DNA from: Gemmatimonadota bacterium
Lineage (GTDB): Bacteria > Gemmatimonadota > Gemmatimonadetes > Gemmatimonadales > Gemmatimonadaceae
Direction of reading: 5' to 3'
Assembly (NCBI GenBank): GCA_025359135.1
Contig: JANYHJ010000138.1
Span: 1-64,000 of the forward strand
Length of the DNA stretch: 64,000 nt
A program made the translations under genes and the position numbers. Below, piece after piece: positions 1 through 8,257 of this stretch; position 1 is the first letter of the stretch; each line of letters begins with the position of its first letter. The notes under the pieces are model-generated. The model was not told the origin of the DNA. It was given only the letters and a program-made list of their open reading frames with translations, and searched no databases.

Positions 1-863
1 AGCATCTTCGCGCCCACGATGCCAAGGATGATGGCCAGCGCCGTCTTGAGGTGCACGAACCGGTCGAGCGCGCCCGCGAGCGCGAAGTAGAGCGAACGCA
101 GTCCAAGAATCGCGAAGACGTTGCTCGTGAAGACCAGGAACGGATCTGTCGTGATCGCGAAGATGGCCGGGATCGAATCGAAGGCGAACAGCAGGTCCGT
201 CGTCTCCACCAGCAACAGGCAGATCGCGAGGGGCGTGAACATCCAGCGTCCGGCCTCCTTCACCACGAAGTCGTGTCCGCGCTCCGTATCGGTCACGGGC
301 AACACCCGGCGGAAGAAGCGCACGAGTGCGTTCTCGTCGGGCCCCGCGGCGGCGTCACCCTTCGTGAAGAGCATCTTGCCCGCCGTGTAGAGCAGGAAGA
401 CGCCGAAGCCGTAGAGAATCCAGTGGAAGCGCGCCACCAGCGTGGCACCCACGGCGATCAGGCCGCCACGCATCACGAGGGCGCCCAGAATGCCCCAGAA
501 GAGCACGCGGTGCTGGTACGCGGTCGGCACGCGCAGGTGCGCAAAGATCAGCGCGATCACGAACACGTTGTCGCTCGAGAGCGACAGCTCGACCACGTAG
601 CCGGTCAGGTACTTCACCAGCGCGAGGCGCCCCGTGTTCAGCTGGCGGTCGATCGAGTCGGGGGTGGTGCCCAGCCCGAGCCACTGATGATCGTAGGCCA
701 GGTACACCACGCCACCAAATGCGAGCGCGAGCGTCGCGAAGAGCGCCGTGTTGCGGAAGGCCTCGCGCACCGTGATCGCGTGGTCGTCCTTGTTCATCAC
801 GCCAAGGTCGAACGCGAGCAGGACGCCGACCACAGCCAGGAAGGCGATCCAGGCGACGATCAC
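1..863 (-). CDS. TerC/Alx-family integral membrane protein (3' end outside window)
   Basis: Members of the TerC/Alx family are polytopic membrane proteins linked to tellurite resistance and to metal (manganese) export. The reading frame starts at GTG 863 and runs off the window edge after 287 codons. Visible family marks are an acidic membrane segment with SSDN at residues 97-99 region (VELSLSSDNVF) and a second acidic helix reading FAFDSIPAIFAI. Several hydrophobic helices cover most of the length. The GTG start overlaps the TGA stop of the ABC-F gene (GTGA), so translation is probably coupled to it. The family call is secure from the two acidic motifs; the transported substrate cannot be told. 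Confidence 0.9.
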   Translation of the reverse strand, partial: MIVAWIAFLAVVGVLLAFDLGVMNKDDHAITVREAFRNTALFATLALAFGGVVYLAYDHQWLGLGTTPDSIDRQLNTGRLALVKYLTGYVVELSLSSDNVFVIALIFAHLRVPTAYQHRVLFWGILGALVMRGGLIAVGATLVARFHWILYGFGVFLLYTAGKMLFTKGDAAAGPDENALVRFFRRVLPVTDTERGHDFVVKEAGRWMFTPLAICLLLVETTDLLFAFDSIPAIFAITTDPFLVFTSNVFAILGLRSLYFALAGALDRFVHLKTALAIILGIVGAKM

Positions 864-2584
864 TTCCCGCCCTTCCGCATGCGCTCGAGCTCCCGCTTCG
901 CCGCCTGCTGGTCCTTCGTCAGCTTCCCGGGCTTCGCCAGCGGCGCCGGCGCGAGGTCGGCCTCCTCCTCCTCCTCCGCACTTCCGCCCTGCAACGCCTC
1001 CCACTCGGCAAACGGTCCGTTGAACTCGCTGATCCGCTGCTGGTCGAGGCGCCACACGCGCGTCACCAATGATCGGAGCAGGGCGCGATCGTGGCTCACC
1101 AGCAGCACCGTCCCTTCATAGCGCTCGATCGCGTCCTCGAGCGCCTCGATGGATTCGACGTCGAGGTGGTTGGTCGGCTCGTCGAACACGAGCAGGTTGC
1201 TCGACTCGAGCATCATGAGCGCGAGCGCCACGCGGGCCTTCTCGCCGCCCGAGAGCGTCGAGGCGCGTCGCATCACTTCGTCGCCCGAGAAGCCGAAGCG
1301 GCCGAGGTGCCCCTGAATCGCCCCGCGCTCCCAGAGCGGCCGCCGCGCCTGGATGATGTCGTAGAGCGTCTTGTCGCCCGGCACCGACGCCAGGTCCTGC
1401 CGGTACCACGACATCGTGATCGAGCCGCCCAGTCGAAGCTCGCCGCTCGTGGGCGCGCGATCGCCGGCGAGCGCACGGAGCAACGTCGTCTTGCCCGTGC
1501 CGTTGTGACCCAGCAAGCCCACGACGTCGCCGCGGCGTACCACGCCCGTGAACTCGTCGAGCAGCGTCCGGTCCTCGACCTCGAGCCGCAGCCGCTGCGC
1601 GATGATCACCTGGTCGCCGCCGCGCTCGCGCACGTCGAACCGCACCGACATCGTCGATTCGTCGCCGACCGGCGGTGAAAGCCGCGGCAGCCGCTCGAGT
1701 CGCTTGCGGCGCCCCTTGGCCTGCGACGAGTTCACGCCGGCGAGGTTGCGGCGGATGTAGTCCTCTTCCTTGGCAACCACCGAACGCTGCTTGTCCGACG
1801 CACGCTGCAACGACAGGCGCCGCTCGGTGCGCTGAGCCACGAACGTCGAGTAGCCGCCCGCATACGGCGTCGCGGTGCCGCCCTCGAAATGCAGCGTGTG
1901 GTCGGTGAACGCTTCGAGAAAGGCGCGGTCGTGACTGATCACCATCACCGTGCGGTCGGTCTCGCGCAGGAAGCCCTCGAGCCACTGCGTCGTGTCGAGA
2001 TCGAGGTGATTGGTCGGTTCGTCGAGCAGCAGTACGTCGGCGTCGGCCACGAGCTGACGGGCGAGTCCCACCCGGGCCCGTTCGCCACCCGAGAGAGTCG
2101 AGAGTGGGCGCGTGCGCGCGTCGACCGGTTCGAAGCCAAGTCCGTGCAGCACCGAGTCCACGCGGTTGTCGAACTCGTATCCGCCTTCGCGCTCGAACCG
2201 CTCCTGGTCGCGCGAATACTTGTCGAGCATCGCGTCCGTGACCTTGTCGCCGGCCACCGCCATCGCATCACCTTGCGCGTGCAACGACTTCTCGAGCGCC
2301 ATCAGGTCCGCACGGGCCATCGCCGCCCCTTCCCACACGGTCTCCGCGCCTTCGAACGAGCGGTGCTGCTCCATCACCGACCACTTGAGCCCGGGGTGGC
2401 GCGCCACGACCCCCGTCGTCTGCTGCTGCTCACCAGTCAGGATCCGCACGATCGTGGTCTTGCCCGTGCCGTTCCGACCCACGATCCCCCACTTCTCCCC
2501 GCGCGCCACCGTGAACGTGACGTCCTTGAGGAGGGTCGTTGCGCCGAAGCTGACGCCAAGTGCCGAAGTCGAGAGAAGGGTCAC
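860..2584 (-). CDS. ABC-F family ATPase, Uup-like
   Basis: This is a soluble protein of 574 residues with two ABC ATPase domains and no membrane domain, the ABC-F layout; the family acts on ribosomes or on DNA transactions. Both halves show a Walker A (GRNGTGKT and GHNGTGKT), a signature LSGGE and a Walker B ending in DEPTNHLD. An Arg/Lys-rich linker lies between them. The C-terminal tail is short and basic. The start is taken as GTG 2584, which gives the family N-terminus (TLLSTSALGVSFG) and overlaps the TGA of the upstream ArsC-fold gene. An upstream ATG at 2665 is open but would add an atypical extension. Uup and EttA subgroups cannot be separated with certainty by eye. Confidence 0.9.
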   Translation of the reverse strand: MTLLSTSALGVSFGATTLLKDVTFTVARGEKWGIVGRNGTGKTTIVRILTGEQQQTTGVVARHPGLKWSVMEQHRSFEGAETVWEGAAMARADLMALEKSLHAQGDAMAVAGDKVTDAMLDKYSRDQERFEREGGYEFDNRVDSVLHGLGFEPVDARTRPLSTLSGGERARVGLARQLVADADVLLLDEPTNHLDLDTTQWLEGFLRETDRTVMVISHDRAFLEAFTDHTLHFEGGTATPYAGGYSTFVAQRTERRLSLQRASDKQRSVVAKEEDYIRRNLAGVNSSQAKGRRKRLERLPRLSPPVGDESTMSVRFDVRERGGDQVIIAQRLRLEVEDRTLLDEFTGVVRRGDVVGLLGHNGTGKTTLLRALAGDRAPTSGELRLGGSITMSWYRQDLASVPGDKTLYDIIQARRPLWERGAIQGHLGRFGFSGDEVMRRASTLSGGEKARVALALMMLESSNLLVFDEPTNHLDVESIEALEDAIERYEGTVLLVSHDRALLRSLVTRVWRLDQQRISEFNGPFAEWEALQGGSAEEEEEADLAPAPLAKPGKLTKDQQAAKRELERMRKGGK

Positions 2585-2964
2585 GGAGTCCCGCGGTTGG
2601 CGGCAACCCAGGTCGCCCACATCTCGGGAGCGGATCCGACGGTTACCTCGTGCTTGCAGCGGCAAAGCGGTTGCGTGAGCAGCAACGGCTCATCCGCCAG
2701 GATCTGGATCCAACGGTCGTCCCCGTAGCGCGCCGGACCGAGGCCAAGCTCGATGAAGCGGCGCGAGGTGCGATCCACCAACGCTTCGGCCCCGAATTTC
2801 TGGGCGAAGCGCTTGAGTTCCCCTGCAGCAGCGGCGCGCTCGTTCAGGTCCACGAAATGCGTGCGAATCCGCCGCTCGGAGAAGAACCGAAGCGCGGCGC
2901 GGGTGGCGGCGTGCTTCTTGGTGCCGAAGACCTGCACCTCGAGGGTGCCGGACTGGGTGCTCAC
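2581..2964 (-). CDS. ArsC/Spx-fold (thioredoxin-like) protein lacking the N-terminal cysteine
   Basis: The 127-residue product resembles the ArsC/YffB/Spx family: an N-terminal strand followed by a TKKHAATRAALRFF helix, an ERRI-FVDL second strand, and a C-terminal half of family length. In true arsenate reductases the first loop holds a catalytic Cys (typically CxxC or NCDT); here the position reads KKHAAT, so redox chemistry of that type is unlikely. Start GTG 2964 is chosen because the family N-terminus begins shortly after it. Its TGA overlaps the GTG of the ABC-F gene. The opposite-strand hydrolase starts only a few bases away. The role is unknown; it might be a regulator or scaffold. Confidence 0.65.
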   Translation of the reverse strand: MSTQSGTLEVQVFGTKKHAATRAALRFFSERRIRTHFVDLNERAAAAGELKRFAQKFGAEALVDRTSRRFIELGLGPARYGDDRWIQILADEPLLLTQPLCRCKHEVTVGSAPEMWATWVAANRGTP

Positions 2965-2982
2965 GTTAGAATGCCGGGCGAA

Positions 2983-4053
2983 ATGGTCGAACGCGCAATC
3001 TATCGAGGCGAGCGCCCCTTCCGGGCCGCATGGTGGCTCGCGAATCCTCACATGCAGACGCTGTGGGGCAAGTTCATGCGTCGCCGTCGACTCGTCGAGA
3101 CGCGAGCCGAGCGTTGGGAGTTGCCCGACGGCGATTTCCTCGACGTCGAGCGTCTCGAGAGCCCCGCTGGGGCGCCGCACATCGTCATCCTCCATGGACT
3201 CGAGGGCACCGCCGCGTCGCACTACGTGCGCTCAGCCTTCGCGGAAGCGGCTGCGCGGGGCTGGGGCGCCACGCTGCTCATCTTTCGCGGCTGCGGCCGC
3301 GCGCTCAATCGCGCGCGCCGCCTCTATCACTCCGGCGAGACTTCCGACCTGGACTTCGTCGTGCGGCGCATCGCCGCCGATGCGCCCGGCGCGCCCGTCG
3401 TCATCACCGGTTTCTCGCTCGGCGGCAACGTGACGCTCAAGTGGCTGGGCGAGCAGGGCAGTGCCGTTCCGCCGGAGGTGGTCGCCGCGGCGGCCGTCTC
3501 GGTGCCGTTCGATCTCGCCCGTGGATCGCGTTTTCTCGAACGCGGCTTCGCAGCGGTCTACACCAAGGCGTTCCTCACGTCGCTCGTGGAGAAGGCCGAG
3601 GCCAAGGTCGCCCAGTATCCGGACCTGCCCGTGAACCTCGCGGCGGCGCGAACCGCCACCACGCTGTGGGCGTTCGATGATGCCATGACCGCACCGCTGC
3701 ACGGATTCCGCGACGCCGGCCACTACTACGCCACCAGCTCGTCGCTTGGCTACCTCGCTCGGGTGCAGCGCCCCGCGCTGCTCCTGTCGGCGGTGGACGA
3801 CCCGTTCGTTCCGCCCTCGGTGCTCGACGATGTTCGGGGGGTCGCGCGCGACAACCCGTTCCTGACCTGCGAGTTCTCACCCCGGGGCGGCCACGTCGGT
3901 TTTGTCGGTGGCGCGTGCCCCTGGCGTCCGCTCTATTTCGCCGAGCGCCACCTCGTGGCGTGGCTTGCCGACCGGATTGCCGAACGCGCGGCACCGAGCG
4001 CGACCCGAGCGGCGTTCGCCCCCCATGGTCCCCTGCCGGAGATGTCCCGATGA
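2983..4053 (+). CDS. YheT/EMB8-family alpha/beta hydrolase
   Basis: The 356-residue product belongs to the YheT/EMB-8 group of alpha/beta hydrolases (esterase or lipase-like, natural substrate mostly unknown). Visible marks are NPHMQTLWG near residue 21, HGLEGT near 71, the nucleophile elbow GFSLGG with Ser145, an acid in SAVDDPFVPP and the final His in GGHVGF. Two ATGs are possible, 2971 and 2983. A -10-like TAGAAT at 2967-2972 covers the first one, so the second, as a leaderless start, is preferred. The stop overlaps the start of the next gene (ATGA), so the two hydrolases are probably co-expressed. Confidence 0.85.
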   Translation: MVERAIYRGERPFRAAWWLANPHMQTLWGKFMRRRRLVETRAERWELPDGDFLDVERLESPAGAPHIVILHGLEGTAASHYVRSAFAEAAARGWGATLLIFRGCGRALNRARRLYHSGETSDLDFVVRRIAADAPGAPVVITGFSLGGNVTLKWLGEQGSAVPPEVVAAAAVSVPFDLARGSRFLERGFAAVYTKAFLTSLVEKAEAKVAQYPDLPVNLAAARTATTLWAFDDAMTAPLHGFRDAGHYYATSSSLGYLARVQRPALLLSAVDDPFVPPSVLDDVRGVARDNPFLTCEFSPRGGHVGFVGGACPWRPLYFAERHLVAWLADRIAERAAPSATRAAFAPHGPLPEMSR

Positions 4054-4979
4054 CGCTCGCACGTTCGATTGCAACCTTCGGCCTCGCGACGCTGGCCGCG
4101 TGCCAGCTCAAGCACACCGCTTCCGCCGCCGACGACCACGCCGGTCATGACAAGGACGGCACCTCGGCCTCCGCTCCGGTGATGGCTGGGCACGACATGA
4201 GCACCATGCAGGACGCCGGACTACCCGCCGGTGCTACGGACGCAGCGGCGCGTCTCGCGGCGTCGCCCCGCCATGGTGAATGGGCCAAGATCGCGTGGGA
4301 GCCGGGCAGCAAGGATTCGCTTATGGCGTGGGTGGTCTACCCGGAGAACAAGAAGCGGGCCCCGGTCGTCGTAGTGATTCACGAAATCTTCGGGCTCTCG
4401 ACCTGGGTGCGCGGCGTCGCGGACCAGCTGGCTGCCGATGGCTTCATTGCCGTGGCGCCCGACCTGTTGTCGCAAAAGCGCGGTGGCCCGACGAGCGACG
4501 AACTCACGTCTGATTCCGCCGTCAAGTTGATCCGCGCGGTCTCGACGGATGAGATGAACAGGGGCGTGGCCGCGTCGGCGCGCTACGGCATGGCGCTGCC
4601 CGCTGCGATCAAGAAGTACGGCGTCGTCGGCTACTGCTGGGGCGGTTCGGCCTCCTTCAATCACGCCGTCTTCAACGCGCCCGGGCTCGGAGCGGCCGTG
4701 GTCTACTATGGCACGACGCCCAAGGCCGAAGCGCTGCCCACGGTACAGGTACCCGTGCTCGGCCTGTATGGCGAAAACGATGCGCGCGTCAACGCGACGA
4801 TCCCGCTCGCCGACAGCGCGATGAAGGCGCTCGGCCGCACGTACGAGAAGGAGATCTTCGCGGGCGCGGGCCACGGCTTCCTGCGCGCGCAGGACGGTGC
4901 CAACGGTGCGAACCTCGCTGCCGCCAAGGGGGCATGGCCGCGCACGATCGGCTGGTTCCGTAAGTACCTCGGCGCCTAG
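4050..4979 (+). CDS. Dienelactone hydrolase family lipoprotein
   Basis: The 309-residue product starts with a lipoprotein signal (lipobox LAAC, Cys18), then a His/Asp-rich linker, then a dienelactone-hydrolase domain. The catalytic triad is visible: Cys196 in GYCWGG, Asp244 in YGENDARV and His275 in GAGHGF. The family cleaves cyclic or linear esters with a Cys nucleophile. The signal places this enzyme on the periplasmic side of a membrane, which is less usual than the cytoplasmic catabolic forms. The ATG overlaps the stop of the preceding hydrolase. No aromatic-degradation genes are nearby, so the substrate is open. Confidence 0.88.
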   Translation: MTLARSIATFGLATLAACQLKHTASAADDHAGHDKDGTSASAPVMAGHDMSTMQDAGLPAGATDAAARLAASPRHGEWAKIAWEPGSKDSLMAWVVYPENKKRAPVVVVIHEIFGLSTWVRGVADQLAADGFIAVAPDLLSQKRGGPTSDELTSDSAVKLIRAVSTDEMNRGVAASARYGMALPAAIKKYGVVGYCWGGSASFNHAVFNAPGLGAAVVYYGTTPKAEALPTVQVPVLGLYGENDARVNATIPLADSAMKALGRTYEKEIFAGAGHGFLRAQDGANGANLAAAKGAWPRTIGWFRKYLGA

Positions 4980-4988
4980 GACGCCGGC

Positions 4989-5546
4989 ATGCTGGCGCTG
5001 TTCGTTCTCTGCCTGATGGCCGGATTCGGCTTGGGGCTACGCCTCATGCTGGGCGGCGTGCTCAAGGACGCGAGTCCGGTCGCGGGGGAAGGACGAACGG
5101 TGTCAGCACGGCGGCTGGCGGAAGCACGACTCGTGACGCCGATGGCCGCGGCCGTGCTCGCGAGTTTCGGGATGAGCGGCGCGGCGCTCGTGCGCGGCGC
5201 CCGTTGGAGCGTTGCCGCGAGCCTGTTCGCGGCGTTGGCCATTGCTGCGGTCGGTGCAACGATCGCCGCCTGGGTGAGGTCGTGGGCGCTCGATCCGAAC
5301 GCCCCGACCGACCCCGAGGAGGATCCGCGTTTCGTCGTGCAGGGATTGCCGGCACTGGTGACGCGGGCGATTGCCTCCGCGCGCGCCGGCGAGATCACGT
5401 GGCGCTTGAACGGGAAGACGGAAGTTTCGCCAGCGCGTGCGCTCGACGGCGCTGATCTGCGCGAGGGAACCGAAGTGGTCATCGACCACCTTGAGGATGG
5501 GATCGCGTGGGTGGAGACGTGGCGCCAGGTGGAGGCGCGCCTCTAG
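4989..5546 (+). CDS. Membrane protein with NfeD-like C-terminal OB domain
   Basis: The 185-residue product has two N-terminal hydrophobic segments (about residues 1-22 and 50-95). A C-terminal beta-rich part runs from VQGLPALVTRAI to the end. The pattern there, G-strand turn then LREGTEVVIDHLEDGIAWVETW, resembles the OB-fold of NfeD/YqiJ proteins, which act with membrane proteases or stomatins. No such partner is adjacent. It starts 9 bp after the previous stop on the same strand and so probably belongs to the same transcript. The NfeD link is by pattern only. Confidence 0.6.
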   Translation: MLALFVLCLMAGFGLGLRLMLGGVLKDASPVAGEGRTVSARRLAEARLVTPMAAAVLASFGMSGAALVRGARWSVAASLFAALAIAAVGATIAAWVRSWALDPNAPTDPEEDPRFVVQGLPALVTRAIASARAGEITWRLNGKTEVSPARALDGADLREGTEVVIDHLEDGIAWVETWRQVEARL

Positions 5547-5605
5547 CTCACGCGAGGACCGCGATGATGCGGTCCGATCAGGACAGGAGTCACCCGGAGG
5601 CACGC

Positions 5606-5890
5606 ATGTCGGATGCCGTGATTTTCGTGGCCGTCTTCGGGGAATTGTTCGTGCTGCGGTTGATCGCGGCCACGGTTGTCTTCATCGTCCTGCTCCCAGC
5701 CGGCGACCGTTGCCCGGTGTGCGATCATCCGACGCTCCGCGTGCAGCATGCGGTGTGGAACCGGATCGCCCCGTTTTTCAGGACCAGCTGGTGTCCGGCG
5801 TGCGAATGGGATGGCATGCTCCGCCACGGTGCGGTGACTCCGGTGGAGCAGGTCGTGCTGCTGGCTTCGGCACGGGATCGAGCCTCCTAG
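5606..5890 (+). CDS. Small membrane protein with a two-CxxC zinc ribbon
   Basis: The 94-residue product has one N-terminal transmembrane helix (about 5-30) followed by CPVC (36-39) and CPAC (63-66), a likely zinc ribbon on the cytoplasmic face. A good Shine-Dalgarno (GGAGG) precedes ATG 5606 and decides this start over upstream in-frame codons. No family name is recognised. It is the last gene of the plus-strand run that starts at 2983 and converges on the next gene. Confidence 0.6.
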   Translation: MSDAVIFVAVFGELFVLRLIAATVVFIVLLPAGDRCPVCDHPTLRVQHAVWNRIAPFFRTSWCPACEWDGMLRHGAVTPVEQVVLLASARDRAS

Positions 5891-5900
5891 GCGGGCCTGA

Positions 5901-6185
5901 TCAGCGCGCGGTCGCGAACAGCTTGAGCCACTCGGGCCAGTTGCCGCTCATCTCGAAGAGGTCCTCGAACCATTCGAGGCCCGCCGCCTCGAGATCCTGA
6001 ATGAGTGAGCCCAGGGCCTCCTCATCGTGAATCGGACCGATCGCGATCAGCCCACCCTCCACCACGAACTCGTCGGCGGTGAGTCCGAGGCGCTCATCGA
6101 TCGTGCTGCGCACGATCCCGACGCGTTCGAAGGCGGCCTTCCGGATGAGCAGGGTGGTGTGGTCGATGTTGAGCGCAATCGGCAT
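5901..6185 (-). CDS. Hypothetical protein, 94 residues, acidic
   Basis: The product begins MPIALNIDHTTLL and carries an acidic, amphipathic C-terminal half ending in EWFEDLFEMSGNWPEWLKLF. No signal peptide, membrane helix or metal motif is visible. An in-frame ATG exists at 6386, but the extra 67 residues are Arg/Pro-rich and look like noncoding high-GC translation, so 6185 is preferred. Ten bases separate its stop from that of the convergent zinc-ribbon gene. Function unknown. Confidence 0.55.
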   Translation of the reverse strand: MPIALNIDHTTLLIRKAAFERVGIVRSTIDERLGLTADEFVVEGGLIAIGPIHDEEALGSLIQDLEAAGLEWFEDLFEMSGNWPEWLKLFATAR

Positions 6186-6379
6186 GGCGGGCTTGGCGGG
6201 GAGGGACTCGGGAGGAAGGCCGAAGGGACAGACGGGACCGTGGGGGCAGGTTAGACGTGACCCGGGGGTGGGGCAAGCGGCGACGATGGAGGCCGCGTGA
6301 TCCGGATGTGCAAGTCGGGGGCGCTGGCGCGTCCTTTCATGTGAAGGGCGGGATCGGTCGCGTGACGCGCGCGTACATA

Positions 6380-6425
6380 GTATCACTCGGTTACCAATAC
6401 GCGCTATTTCGTATCAATTCGTTAC
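6380..6425. repeat. Pair of imperfect 15-bp direct repeats, possible operator
   Basis: Two copies of a GTATCAnTnnGTTAC-type element lie at 6380-6394 and 6411-6425, 31 bp apart (about three helical turns), with 12 of 15 matching bases. They lie in an AT-rich island in otherwise GC-rich DNA, 40 bp before the SIMPL gene. An inverted ATACG...CGTAT lies between them. This could be a regulator site and promoter region. Confidence 0.35.
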
Positions 6426-6466
6426 TAAACGGCGCACCCGCGCGGTGCGCGAACAAGGAGCCGTCC

Positions 6467-7312
6467 ATGTCCCACGCACGTGCCACCCGCGCCAGAACCG
6501 CTACCCCGGCGCCGGCTCGGCCCGCCGGGTCCTCGTTGGGCCGCCTCCGGGCGGCAACTCGCCGGTGGGCGCCGCGGTGGGCCCTGACCATCGCCATCGC
6601 GGTCGCCGTGCTGGCAACACGCCAGGTCGAGGCACAGGTACCGGGCGCGATGACCCACGAGCCGGCCGGGCCTCAGCTGGTGGTGAATGGCCGCGGTGAG
6701 GTAAAGGTGACCCCGGACCGCGCGCTCCTCTCGCTCACGGTGGAAACTCGCCGGCCGCTGGCGAGCGCCGCGTCACAGGAGAACGCGCGACTGCAGCGAC
6801 TGGTGTTCGACACCCTTCGGTTGGTCGGCATCCTGCCGGCGGATGTCTCGACGGCGGACTACAGCGTGCAGCCGGAGCAGCGCTGGAACCAACAGAAGCA
6901 GCAATCGGAGCTGATCGGCTACGTGGTGCGCAACACGATCAGGGTCCGGATCCAGAACGTCGACCTCGTCGGAAAGATCATCGATGCGTCGCTCGCGAAG
7001 GGGTCCAACCTCGTTACCGCGCTCGAGTTCTACGCCTCGAATGTGGAAGTCGCACGCCGACAGGCGCTGACACAGGCGATCGAGCAGGCGCGCGCCGATG
7101 CCGACCTGATGGCGAAGGCAGCGGGTGGAACCGTGGCTGGTCTGCTCGAACTCACGTCGATCGAGAACGAGCCGATGCCCGTGCAGCCCATGAGAGTGAT
7201 GTCGATGGCGGCTCGCCCCGGCGACGCCGTCGAGACGCCGATCGCGACGGGAGCTCAGGCATTGGTGGTACGCGTCGCGACGCGTTGGCGGTTTGCGCCG
7301 ACTCCCAGGTAG
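6467..7312 (+). CDS. SIMPL-domain (DUF541) secreted protein
   Basis: The 281-residue product has a basic N-terminus and a hydrophobic signal or anchor segment (about 37-52, ending in VEAQ). The SIMPL/DUF541 domain follows from LVVNGRGEVKVTPDRALLSL onward and includes the conserved VSTADYSVQPEQRW stretch and an ARADADLMAKAAG helix. SIMPL proteins such as BP26 and YggE are periplasmic or surface proteins that form channel-like oligomers; some are stress-related. AAGGAG at 6455-6460 supports ATG 6467. Confidence 0.88.
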   Translation: MSHARATRARTATPAPARPAGSSLGRLRAATRRWAPRWALTIAIAVAVLATRQVEAQVPGAMTHEPAGPQLVVNGRGEVKVTPDRALLSLTVETRRPLASAASQENARLQRLVFDTLRLVGILPADVSTADYSVQPEQRWNQQKQQSELIGYVVRNTIRVRIQNVDLVGKIIDASLAKGSNLVTALEFYASNVEVARRQALTQAIEQARADADLMAKAAGGTVAGLLELTSIENEPMPVQPMRVMSMAARPGDAVETPIATGAQALVVRVATRWRFAPTPR

Positions 7313-7347
7313 TCTTTCCCCATATCCACGTGTGGAATCCGAGCGAG

Positions 7348-7363
7348 TGTTTCACGTGAAACA
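7348..7363. promoter_or_regulatory. parS: parS centromere site
   Basis: TGTTTCACGTGAAACA, a perfect 16-bp palindrome identical to the bacterial chromosomal parS consensus, lies about 90 bp upstream of parA. ParB (8254-9225) is expected to load here, spread and be moved by ParA during origin segregation. I saw no second perfect copy in the window. Confidence 0.97.
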
Positions 7364-7450
7364 CTCCGGCCAGCAATTTGGGGAACGGAGGGTATATTCG
7401 TGCGCTTCCCGCCGCGCTCCGCCGCGGGAGACCGCCCCTGTCCACCGGCC

Positions 7451-8257
7451 GTGACACGGATCCTCGCCATCGCGAACCAGAAGGGCGGCGTCGGCAAGAC
7501 GACGACTGCCGTGAACCTCGCCGCCTCGCTCGCCGTTGCGGAACAGCGCGTGCTGCTCGTGGATGCCGACCCGCAGGGCAATGCCACCAGTGGCATCGGA
7601 CTCTCCAAGGACCGAGTCGAGCTCACCACCTATGACGTGCTCATCGGTGAGTGTTCGGCGGCAGACGCTATCGTGCGCGGCGTGCAGTTCCCCCATCTCG
7701 ATGTGGTCCCCGCGACACCAGACCTCGCCGGCGCTGAAATCGAGCTCGTCGGTGCAGCTAATCGCGAACATCGAATGCGCGCCGCTTTAGCGCCATTAAG
7801 AGGCCAGTATAGCTATATTTTGATCGACTGCCCGCCCTCATTGGGCCTGATTACCATCAACATGCTTTCGGCTGCGGACAGCCTCCTCATTCCATTGCAG
7901 TGCGAGTACTACGCCCTTGAGGGGATCTCCCAGCTACTCAACACGGTCCACGTGGTTCAACAGTCGCTCAATGCGGCGCTCGGAATCGAGGGGGTGCTGC
8001 TGACGATGTACGACGCGCGCCTGAATCTCTCGCGCCAAGTCGCCGGCGATGCGCGCGAGTACTTTGGCGAACAGGTCTTCAAGGCGAGCATCCCGCGTAA
8101 CGTGCGGCTCGCGGAGGCACCGAGCTTCGGCAAGCCGATCATTCTGTATGATCTGCAGTCGCCGGGCGCGCAGGCCTACCTGGATGTTGCCCGCGAGCTC
8201 CTCGCGCGCGACGCTGCGCGCGGTGACGCGCCAGCCACGGCGGGAGCGCGCGCATGA
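7451..8257 (+). CDS. parA: Chromosome-partitioning ATPase ParA/Soj
   Basis: The 268-residue product is a ParA/Soj Walker-type ATPase. It shows the deviant Walker A KGGVGKTTT near the N-terminus, switch I VLLVDADPQGNAT and Walker B-like ILIDCPPSLG. It drives origin segregation with ParB. The first in-frame start is GTG 7400, but GTG 7451 gives the standard N-terminus TRILAIANQKGG and leaves a TATATT at 7393-7398 free to act as the -10 element. Its stop overlaps the parB start (ATGA). parS lies just upstream. Confidence 0.97.
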   Translation: MTRILAIANQKGGVGKTTTAVNLAASLAVAEQRVLLVDADPQGNATSGIGLSKDRVELTTYDVLIGECSAADAIVRGVQFPHLDVVPATPDLAGAEIELVGAANREHRMRAALAPLRGQYSYILIDCPPSLGLITINMLSAADSLLIPLQCEYYALEGISQLLNTVHVVQQSLNAALGIEGVLLTMYDARLNLSRQVAGDAREYFGEQVFKASIPRNVRLAEAPSFGKPIILYDLQSPGAQAYLDVARELLARDAARGDAPATAGARA

